The position numbers were made by a program, and so were the translations under genes. Below, piece after piece: positions 1 to 5,198 of a stretch of 5,662 nucleotides of DNA (positions are counted from its first letter, which is position 1; each line of letters opens with the position of its first letter). Source of the DNA: Planctomycetota bacterium (GTDB lineage Bacteria; Planctomycetota; Planctomycetia; Pirellulales; Thermoguttaceae); contig JABMRP010001149.1 of NCBI GenBank assembly GCA_013202535.1, forward strand, positions 1 to 5,662, read 5' to 3'. The notes under the pieces were generated by a model. That model saw only the letters and a list, made by a program, of their open reading frames with translations, made no database searches and was not told where the DNA came from.

Positions 1-1
1 A

Positions 2-544
2 CTGACATCTCCGCGCATGGTTTTCTGTGCGGACGGAGAAATGTCTCCGCGTGATGTAGAGGCTCTACATGACAAAGTACTCGAAGGTCTTTCCTTTGGC
101 AGCCAACGCTCGCTCGAGGGAGCAAACGAGACGTTTCCGCCGGACGATCTGGTTGCGAGGGTTGATTCTGTCAAAAACAACTCTATCACAGTGCTGGCGG
201 GCACTGATGACGCTGTACGCCCCGGCCAACGTTTGATTGTGAAACGCGATGGCCGAGGAATTGCAGTGGTGTCAGTCGTCGAGGCATCACCGGACGTGGC
301 GCGTGCGGTTGTGTTGAGGGTCATAGACGGCTGGCCCAGGGCGGGGGACACCGCGATGCCGGTTGCCACGCCGAGCAGATGCCCACGTAGCTGTACCCTG
401 CCCCGTCGTTGCGGCAGGCGTCCATCCATCCTAAAACGCGGCCGTCACGGACTCGGACGAATCATATGCCGCGGCAGGGAAGGAAAAGGAAGGAAAACGG
501 GGCAGGTCCGATTGAGTGAAGATGGGCAGGGCCGTAACTTGTAG
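2..544 (+). CDS. 3' part of a hypothetical protein with a C-terminal small beta module (planctomycete-type)
   Basis: The frame is open from base 2, so the gene may begin outside the window. Internal ATGs at 17 and 41 are possible starts; the second is preceded by GGACGGAGAA, but that is very close to it. The stretch encoded by about 155-355 (VARVDSVKNNSITV, then a GTDDAVRPGQRL turn, then AVVSVVEASPDVARAVV and WPRAGD) alternates beta strands and glycine turns. It resembles, from memory, the C-terminal module of planctomycetal coiled-coil proteins, where a 'V..V....V.IS.GsddGv+.G..l.V.R' pattern ends in 'GD.V'. No catalytic motif is visible and the function is unknown. After GDTAMP (about 361) the protein becomes Arg/Cys/Gly-rich and loses all pattern until the TAG at 542-544. 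An alternative frame reaches TAG at 388-390, so the true end may be there, with a frameshift or sequencing indel. The gene has no evident link to the RHS genes downstream and is separated from them by a hairpin terminator. Confidence 0.5.
   Translation: MTSPRMVFCADGEMSPRDVEALHDKVLEGLSFGSQRSLEGANETFPPDDLVARVDSVKNNSITVLAGTDDAVRPGQRLIVKRDGRGIAVVSVVEASPDVARAVVLRVIDGWPRAGDTAMPVATPSRCPRSCTLPRRCGRRPSILKRGRHGLGRIICRGREGKGRKTGQVRLSEDGQGRNL
54..70. repeat. 17-base near-perfect palindrome
   Basis: ATGTAGAG (54-61) and CTCTACAT (63-70) are exact inverted copies around a single G at 62. It lies in the open frame of the upstream gene, just after the possible ATG at 41. It could be an operator-like site if the true start is further downstream, but at this arm length chance occurrence in a window of this size is plausible. 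Confidence 0.3.
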
Positions 545-729
545 TCGCCGCTATTTGGCCGGAGAGTTTCGGCCCGTTCTGCCGGACTGTTTCTGCTGTT
601 CGTCTCCGCCGGACGCGAGTGACTGACCGAGCGGCGTCAAGATCGGCTCACAAGAGTCGGAGCCCATCGGCCACCAACTATACCAAAGCCGGGTCGCGCC
701 ATTAACGCGATCCGGCTTTCTTTCTGTTC
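391..729. other. Probable non-coding stretch between the upstream gene and the RHS fragment
   Basis: The frame of the upstream gene stays open to 544, but its translation here is compositionally implausible (Arg/Gly/Cys-rich with no hydrophobic pattern), so most of this stretch is probably intergenic. It contains a purine-only run around 476-491 that continues as a purine-rich tract to 501, and a small 5-bp hairpin (GGCCG at 557-561, CGGCC at 570-574). A strong hairpin ends it (annotated separately). I see no tRNA, no convincing -35/-10 promoter pair and no small ORF with a ribosome binding site. TATACC at 679-684 is the only AT-rich hexamer near the end, and it lacks a matching -35. Confidence 0.45.
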
Positions 730-731
730 TT
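685..731 (+). terminator. Strong stem-loop with T-rich flank, probable intrinsic terminator
   Basis: A 14-bp stem is formed by 685-698 (AAAGCCGGGTCGCG) and 706-719 (CGCGATCCGGCTTT), with one G-T wobble (693/711) and a 7-base loop, CCATTAA. The 3' arm is followed by CTTTCTGTTCTT, which is T-rich but interrupted by C and G. The A-rich 5' base of the stem pairs with the TTT, as in many intrinsic terminators. It would end transcription from the upstream gene and insulates the RHS fragment, whose similarity begins only about 20 bases later. It may work in both directions, since the 5' flank of the stem is less T/A-rich on the other strand. Its position makes readthrough from the upstream gene into the RHS unit unlikely. 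Confidence 0.7.
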
Positions 732-3546
732 GATAACGTGTCGCTCGGCGCCGGCCTCCAGCGACACGGTTCTGGTCGGTTCGACCGAATACGACGCCAC
801 GGGCGAGGCCTACAAAAGCATCGACGCGGCGGGCCGCGAAGACCGACGGGAATTCGACGCGCTGGGCCGCGCGACCAAAAACATCCAGAACTACACCGAC
901 GGCAACCCCTCCACAGGCGGGGCCGACGAGGATGTACTAGTGGAAACCTCCTACACGGCCGACGGCCAGGTGTCCACACTGGTGGCAAAAAACTCGTCCA
1001 CCGGCGATCAGACCACCCGATATGTCTACGGCACGACGCTGGAAGATTCGGACATCGCCCGGGCGGATCTGTTGCGAGCGGAAATCTATCCGGATTCGGA
1101 CGACACGGGAAATCCGCTGGGCAGCGGGCAGGATACTGTTTACGATCGGGTCGAGTTCGCGTATAATCGACAAGGACAGGTGATCGAGAAGACCGACCAA
1201 AACGGCACCGTCCACGAGTTCACCTTCGACGATCTCGGCCGCCAAACGTCCGACAAGGTAACCACCGTCGGAACGGGAATCGATGATGCCGTGTTGCGAT
1301 TGTCAACGACCTTCGAGAAGCGCGGGCTGCCTGAAAAGTTGACGTCCTACGATGCCGACTCGGGCGGAAGCGTGGTGAATGAAGTAGAGTTGGTCCACAA
1401 CGACTTCGGTCAGCTCGTCACGGAGTATCAGGAGCACGAAAGTTCCGTCGAAACGTCGACGACGCCGAAAGTGCAATACACGTATCCGGACGGATCCGGC
1501 GGGCACATTCGCTTGCAGAAGATGACGTATCCCAACGGAAGAGTCCTTCGCGCCGAGTACAACACCGGCCTGGACGACGCCATGAACCGCGTAAGCTATC
1601 TCGCCGACGATGATAACGGCAGCGTGGGCACGCATCTGGCCGACTACAGTTACTTGGGCAGCGGTTCGATTGTCCAGGTCGACCTCACTCAGCCGCAGAT
1701 CCGCTACGATCTGGCCTACGGAATAGGAAATGACCCTTACAACGGCATGGACCGTTTCGGGCGCGTCGTGGATCTTCTCTGGCGGAACTACAACACGAGC
1801 ACGGATGTCGTCCGCATTAAGCACGGTTACGACCGGGCCGGCAATCGGCTCTGGCGGAAAGATTCGGTGGCGGAATCCTCCAACAAGACCTTCGACGAAC
1901 TCTACTCCTACGACGGCATGTACCAACTGACCAACATGCAGCGCGGCAACCTTGTCGTCGGCGCGGAGGAGGAGGATTGGGAAATCCTCTCGTCGAACTT
2001 CGCCGAGGACTGGGCCCTCGACCCCACCGGCAACTGGTCGACCTACAAGCAGGACACCAATGGCAACGGTACCTGGAACCTCACCCAATCTCGCACCCAC
2101 AACAAGGCCAACGAGATCACGGCGATTGCCAGCGCGTCAACCCACGTTGCCCACGACGCGGCGGGGAACATGACGACGATCCCCAAGCCCGACGACTGGG
2201 ACGATCATTTCGATCTGACGTTCGATGCTTGGAACCGCTTGGTCAAAGTCGAAGACTCCGGCACCACCGTGGCCGAGTACGAGTACGATGCAAGAAACTC
2301 CCGTGTCCTGAAGCTTACTTACGAAAGCGGCATTCTCGACGAAACCCGCGATTTCTACTTCAACGAACATTGGCAATGCCTCGAAGAGCGCGTCGAGCCA
2401 AGCTCTGGCAGCAGTTCCAGCGGAGGGTCGCTTGCGAGCGCCGAAAGGCAGTTCCTCTGGGGGCTCCGCTATATCGACGCTCCGGTGCTTTGCGACCGCG
2501 ACACAACGGGCGATGGCACGCTCGACGAACGGGTGTATTACCTCAACGACGCCAACATGAACGTCACGGCTCTTGTCGACGCCGACGGCGGCGCCCTGGA
2601 GCGTTACGTCTACGACCCGTACGGGCGGGCGACAATCTACGACGCCGCCTGGTCGACAACCCGTGGCACCTCGTCTCACGACAACACGCGTCTGTACACC
2701 GGCCGCCGGCTGGACCGCGAGACCGGACTTTGCTACTACCGGGCGAGATACTATTGCGGGCCATTGGGTAGGTTTGTCGGCCGTGATCCGCATGAGATTT
2801 GGCGCAAGGCCTCCAACCTGTATGCCTACGCCCGGTCCCGGCCGCTAGTACTGGTGGATCCGTCGGGTGAGATTGACTTCCCGCCTACGGTGATCCCAGC
2901 CCCAACACTGGAGATTCCCACTCCTCCTGCATCGCCGCCCCTCTCTGAGCAGTATCCGGGGGAAGATCTCATACAAGAGGTTCCGCCTGAGCCACCACCG
3001 GAGTTCATTCCGCCCGAGTGCACTCGTTGCGAGACCGCCGCACGAGCACTTCAGACTCGGGGCAGGCTTAGGTGGACAGGACGAGCTAGAGAGTGCCACG
3101 TATCTATCGTTTGCCTTCCGCGGTGCATAGGCGGTCCGGCAGGACTGGCCAGGCCCCGTCTGGGGGGACGAGTTGAGATATGTATCGATTGGAACTCGCG
3201 CAATCCGGAGATTGTCATGGAGCATGAGTTGGTTCATGCCAGGCAGTATTGCGACGAGCGGATCATGCTGTGGTCGATCACGAAGTCCAAATGTGCCCCA
3301 TGGGAGAAGCAGGCCTATGAACGAAGTTGCCGCTTGGCTCAGCAGGCAACCCCACGCCTTATCCCTCCAGGACGGGCAGCCCTTGATAGGTGTGTCGAAT
3401 GCGGCAGATGGGCTAGCTGCAGGCACCACGGGACTGTCTCGGTACCCCGTCCCGCATGTACGGACCTTGAAGCCGAGTTGGGAATGTTCATGGATCCACC
3501 CACGCGTCCGCCTTCTGCCCCCCCGCCACCCCCGTTTCCAAGTTGA
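730..3546 (+). CDS. N-terminally truncated RHS repeat protein with a C-terminal HExxH metallopeptidase-like toxin tip
   Basis: The RHS/YD-repeat part is a beta-strand shell that in known polymorphic toxins encapsulates a C-terminal effector. YD-type motifs lie at about residues 20-26 (EYDATGE), 41-47 (EFDALGR), 166-171 (FDDLGR), 367-373 (YDRAGNR), 498-503 and 519-522. A Ser/Gly linker sits at 558-567. The RHS-associated core spans about 603-713: YDPYGR at 628, YTGRRLDRETGL from 656, GRFVGRDP at 680-687, and DPSG at 710-713. A proline-rich linker follows (717-762), then a tip with 13 cysteines and HELVH at 832-836, with a possible third zinc ligand E859. Full planctomycete RHS proteins usually carry a long N-terminal region and an export signal; both are absent. 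The frame opens only at 706, after a TAA at 703-705. TTG 730 has no Shine-Dalgarno, and the first in-frame ATG is hundreds of residues in. This is either an orphan cassette activated by recombination or a pseudogene remnant. The next gene follows after 16 bases. Confidence 0.85.
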   Translation: MITCRSAPASSDTVLVGSTEYDATGEAYKSIDAAGREDRREFDALGRATKNIQNYTDGNPSTGGADEDVLVETSYTADGQVSTLVAKNSSTGDQTTRYVYGTTLEDSDIARADLLRAEIYPDSDDTGNPLGSGQDTVYDRVEFAYNRQGQVIEKTDQNGTVHEFTFDDLGRQTSDKVTTVGTGIDDAVLRLSTTFEKRGLPEKLTSYDADSGGSVVNEVELVHNDFGQLVTEYQEHESSVETSTTPKVQYTYPDGSGGHIRLQKMTYPNGRVLRAEYNTGLDDAMNRVSYLADDDNGSVGTHLADYSYLGSGSIVQVDLTQPQIRYDLAYGIGNDPYNGMDRFGRVVDLLWRNYNTSTDVVRIKHGYDRAGNRLWRKDSVAESSNKTFDELYSYDGMYQLTNMQRGNLVVGAEEEDWEILSSNFAEDWALDPTGNWSTYKQDTNGNGTWNLTQSRTHNKANEITAIASASTHVAHDAAGNMTTIPKPDDWDDHFDLTFDAWNRLVKVEDSGTTVAEYEYDARNSRVLKLTYESGILDETRDFYFNEHWQCLEERVEPSSGSSSSGGSLASAERQFLWGLRYIDAPVLCDRDTTGDGTLDERVYYLNDANMNVTALVDADGGALERYVYDPYGRATIYDAAWSTTRGTSSHDNTRLYTGRRLDRETGLCYYRARYYCGPLGRFVGRDPHEIWRKASNLYAYARSRPLVLVDPSGEIDFPPTVIPAPTLEIPTPPASPPLSEQYPGEDLIQEVPPEPPPEFIPPECTRCETAARALQTRGRLRWTGRARECHVSIVCLPRCIGGPAGLARPRLGGRVEICIDWNSRNPEIVMEHELVHARQYCDERIMLWSITKSKCAPWEKQAYERSCRLAQQATPRLIPPGRAALDRCVECGRWASCRHHGTVSVPRPACTDLEAELGMFMDPPTRPPSAPPPPPFPS
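737..768. repeat. 9-bp inverted repeat at the edge of RHS similarity
   Basis: CGTGTCGCT (737-745) and AGCGACACG (760-768) are perfect inverted copies with a 14-base GC-rich loop. Allowing one bulged base (G769) extends the pairing to AA/TT, about 11 pairs. The 3' arm codes the SSDT residues that begin recognisable RHS similarity, while the 5' arm lies in sequence that appears foreign to RHS. It follows the terminator hairpin by 17 bases. Confidence 0.5.
2536..2868 (+). other. RHS-associated core domain (conserved boundary before the variable tip)
   Basis: Residues 603-713 of the RHS protein hold the most conserved block of the RHS family. It starts with YYLNDANMNVTALVD, continues with ERYVYDPYGRATIYD and YTGRRLDRETGLCYYRARYY, then LGRFVGRDP and NLYAYARSRPLVLVDPSG. 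In studied RHS toxins this block marks the end of the shell and the site where the toxin tip is released by autoproteolysis. The usual RARYYDP is here RARYYCGP, a local deviation at residues 671-678. The typical YVxNxP is YARSRP. Everything after DPSG is expected to be variable between loci. Confidence 0.9.
2878..3015 (+). other. Proline-rich linker between RHS core and toxin tip
   Basis: Residues 717-762 contain about 20 prolines, with runs such as PPEPPPEFIPPE and acidic residues between them. This is probably a flexible or extended connector joining the RHS shell to the globular cysteine-rich tip. The junction with the conserved core is sharp, directly after DPSGEID. A second short proline-rich segment closes the protein (residues 923-937). 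Confidence 0.7.
3016..3543 (+). other. Cysteine-rich C-terminal tip with zinc metallopeptidase (zincin) signature
   Basis: Residues 763-938 form the variable tip. The sequence IVMEHELVHARQYCDE places HExxH at 832-836. The downstream block CAPWEKQAYERSC (855-867) supplies E859 as a possible third zinc ligand, 23 residues after H836, a gluzincin-like arrangement. E833 would be the catalytic base. Thirteen cysteines are present (764, 767, 789, 795, 799, 818, 841, 855, 867, 888, 891, 897, 910), suggesting disulfides or extra metal sites and hence activity outside the cytoplasm or after delivery. Metallopeptidase tips are known among polymorphic toxins, but I cannot assign this one to a named family. 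The substrate is unknown. The peptidase call rests on motif and context, not on a full fold comparison. Confidence 0.65.
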
Positions 3547-3549
3547 TTG

Positions 3550-3555
3550 AAAGGA
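3550..3555 (+). promoter_or_regulatory. Ribosome binding site of the exported partner gene
   Basis: AAAGGA lies 7 bases before the ATG at 3563, a standard Shine-Dalgarno position. It starts 4 bases after the TGA of the RHS gene (3544-3546). The spacing fixes the start at 3563 and suggests co-transcription, with translation independent of the RHS stop. Confidence 0.65.
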
Positions 3556-3562
3556 TGTTCCG

Positions 3563-3673
3563 ATGGGAAGTAGTCCTCGACGCACTAAAGCAGCGCCACG
3601 CGCCGTTTGGTCAGGCGGCTGCGCCATCCTACTGACGGTGTTACTTGGGTATGCGTGCCGACCAGCCATCGCC
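3563..3673 (+). other. Sec signal peptide of the exported protein
   Basis: Residues 1-37 show the three-part layout: positively charged n-region with four basic residues in the first 13, hydrophobic h-region (about 20-31), and c-region CRPAIA ending in an AxA-type signal peptidase I site. Two arginines at residues 6-7 are followed by TK rather than the twin-arginine consensus, so Sec export is preferred. Confidence 0.75.
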
Positions 3674-5128
3674 CAGGAAGATGTTCCTCGCCCCTTGGCC
3701 TCGCCACCCCGCGTGACGCCAATGCCCGACGAGTATCGCCGGACGATGGTAGCGTCGCAGAAGGACTACTTCCTGATTGGAGAGGTCGTCGTTTTGCACG
3801 GCGGCCAATGGGTTGTTGCCACAGTGGAGCATGCCGACCCGATCAGGAATATCGGGCCGGCACCTCCTACTCCGTTCGCAGGGCGCTGCGTAGCGGCCGG
3901 CTGGGTCGCCGTCGACCTTCGCACGAGTAGATCGATCTACCTGGAGCCGCCTCGAAGCCGGCAGATGCCAAAGGACGTGGAACTCGGCAGAGCGGGCTTT
4001 CACGATGAGCTTTGCGGTTGGGGGGCGGGAAGCTGCGCGGTTGGCGTCAACACCGTCAGCAAGGAACGAGTCCGCAACGCCACTCCGGACTCGATGATCG
4101 AAGACTTCGGTGCTCGAATGCATGCGCTCTATCCGTCAGGTGAGCGGTGGTTCTTGTGGCGGTGGCGCCCGGGGCAAGGTACGGTTGAGCCACTCGATTG
4201 GTACGCCCCGGTCGACAACCTTGTCGAGGCGTTGGAGGGAACCTCCTACACGGTCAAGTCCTGGCACCCACCCTTCGAGAGCACCCGTTGGAGCGGCCGG
4301 GTCCATTTGCACGATCGCGAGAGCGGCCGGGACGTCGTGCTGCAGCCTTTGGAACTTGAGAGCGGTGATCCGCACGCTGAGGAAGGATCGGAACCACGGC
4401 GGGGCAAACGGCCGCGGCCAACTGGCGAGTCGGTCAGCCCCGGTTTTCCGAACGTCGGCTCCCAGGCGAACGAGTGGTTCGGCCCCACCGATGATCTAGA
4501 TTCGGTGGTTGTGCTCAACCGGTCCCGTTGGGACAATAATGCCCCGGTGCTCTGGCGGATCGATCTGGCCGACGAGTTGCGCGTCCCGTGGCAGCATGAC
4601 CGCAAGGCGATCGAAAAGCGTGTGGGCGGTCCCGTATCGCAGATCCTGATGATTCGTGGAGCCAAGCGTCCTTGCCGGTATCTACCCCTGATCATTCTCA
4701 ACGCTCAACGAAAGCGTGGTTCGCAATCCGTGCTCTGGATGTTGGACTCGAAAACGGGAGATCTCGCGGGACCACAGTCGTTGCCGTGGCAATTCAACGG
4801 AGACTTCACTCGCATTGAAGGATCCTTCGAGGGAATAACCCTGCATGCGAGCCACGATGGTCGCTTGCTGACCTACTACACCGACGTGACAGGGAATCCG
4901 AACCCTCCTCAAGTCGTCGTCTACGACACGACGAAGAAACTCAGCATTGCGAGTCGAGAACCGCTGTCATGCGAGATGCCGGTTGGATTCGACGCCATGG
5001 GAAACGTTATTCTGACGAACAGTTACCGCGTCTTCAGATGGCGGGCACCATTCTCTGACGATTGGGAAGTTGTCTTTTCCCTCGACCCGAAAGACAAGAA
5101 GGAAGCACAGGCCGCTCCACCTCGTTAG
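3563..5128 (+). CDS. Exported protein of unknown family (521 aa), candidate immunity/partner of the RHS tip
   Basis: The N-terminus is a classic Sec signal peptide: basic residues (RRTK, R13), a hydrophobic core at about 20-31 (AILLTVLLGYA), and a likely cleavage site AIA-QE after residue 37. C32 is not in a good lipobox, so signal peptidase I is more likely than lipoprotein processing. The mature protein has few cysteines, aromatic segments (WFLWRWRPG at 196-204), and a charged low-complexity stretch near 270-297. Repeated strand-turn-strand units lie in the C-terminal half (SVLWMLDSKTGDLAG near 389-403, PQVVVYDTTKKLS, GFDAMGNVILTNSYRVFRW), suggesting a beta-propeller-like fold. No catalytic motif was recognised. 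The gene starts 16 bases after the RHS stop and has its own ribosome binding site. That position, directly after a toxin tip, is where immunity genes normally lie; an exported inhibitor would suit an extracellular metallopeptidase. The immunity role is inference only: at 521 residues it is large for an immunity protein and may be an unrelated secreted protein. Confidence 0.8.
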   Translation: MGSSPRRTKAAPRAVWSGGCAILLTVLLGYACRPAIAQEDVPRPLASPPRVTPMPDEYRRTMVASQKDYFLIGEVVVLHGGQWVVATVEHADPIRNIGPAPPTPFAGRCVAAGWVAVDLRTSRSIYLEPPRSRQMPKDVELGRAGFHDELCGWGAGSCAVGVNTVSKERVRNATPDSMIEDFGARMHALYPSGERWFLWRWRPGQGTVEPLDWYAPVDNLVEALEGTSYTVKSWHPPFESTRWSGRVHLHDRESGRDVVLQPLELESGDPHAEEGSEPRRGKRPRPTGESVSPGFPNVGSQANEWFGPTDDLDSVVVLNRSRWDNNAPVLWRIDLADELRVPWQHDRKAIEKRVGGPVSQILMIRGAKRPCRYLPLIILNAQRKRGSQSVLWMLDSKTGDLAGPQSLPWQFNGDFTRIEGSFEGITLHASHDGRLLTYYTDVTGNPNPPQVVVYDTTKKLSIASREPLSCEMPVGFDAMGNVILTNSYRVFRWRAPFSDDWEVVFSLDPKDKKEAQAAPPR

Positions 5129-5183
5129 GAATATTCTGCAACGCGTCAATCGTTGCGAGGTAAGAGCGCCGACGGAGTGATAA
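5129..5183. other. Short spacer between the exported-protein gene and the second RHS fragment
   Basis: This gap holds a small hairpin, GCAACG (5138-5143) with CGTTGC (5151-5156) and a 7-base loop. No T-tract follows, so it is a poor intrinsic terminator. The spacer ends with the adjacent stops TGA TAA (5178-5183), in frame with the RHS fragment that follows. No promoter or ribosome binding site for a downstream gene is visible. Confidence 0.5.
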
Positions 5184-5198
5184 ATCGCACACTATCAC
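5177..5198. repeat. 6-bp inverted repeat at the start of the second RHS fragment
   Basis: GTGATA (5177-5182) pairs with TATCAC (5193-5198) across a 10-base loop. The 3' arm is within the open RHS frame (Tyr-His) and the 5' arm overlaps the TGA TAA stops. The repeat is short and could be coincidental. It is listed because the other RHS fragment also begins at an inverted repeat. Confidence 0.3.

Noticed and set aside
545..729. sigma70-type promoter for the RHS fragment (TATACC at 679-684)
   Set aside because: No acceptable -35 at 16-18 bases upstream, and a terminator hairpin lies directly downstream of it.
685..745. Integron attC-like recombination site at the RHS border
   Set aside because: The hairpins are strong, but I cannot find the paired RYYYAAC/GTTRRRY core sites in the right layout, and no integrase is present.
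551..988. Minus-strand open frame overlapping the RHS start
   Set aside because: Arg/Pro/Trp-rich translation without domain pattern. It is the GC-rich shadow of the RHS coding strand, with no ribosome binding site.
1303..2100. Long minus-strand open frame (265 codons) inside the RHS core
   Set aside because: It lies wholly opposite well-defined YD repeats. Valine/arginine-rich composition is typical of the antisense of GAC/GTC-rich codons.
1977..2771. Plus-strand second-frame ORF (264 codons) inside the RHS gene
   Set aside because: Highly Arg-rich frame-shifted reading of the RHS sequence. The RHS frame continues unbroken with conserved motifs.
3647..3661. Lipobox at C32 of the exported protein (LGYAC)
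   Set aside because: The -3 position is glycine and -2 is tyrosine, which does not fit the lipobox. The AIA site a few residues later suits signal peptidase I.
2845..3669. Minus-strand open frame opposite the toxin tip, a candidate antisense immunity gene
   Set aside because: The plus-strand frame has the HELVH motif and cysteine pattern plus a clean operon junction. The antisense product has no recognisable features and no Shine-Dalgarno was seen.
5138..5156. Intrinsic terminator after the exported-protein gene
   Set aside because: The stem is only 6 bp and is followed by GAGGTAAGAG rather than a T-tract.
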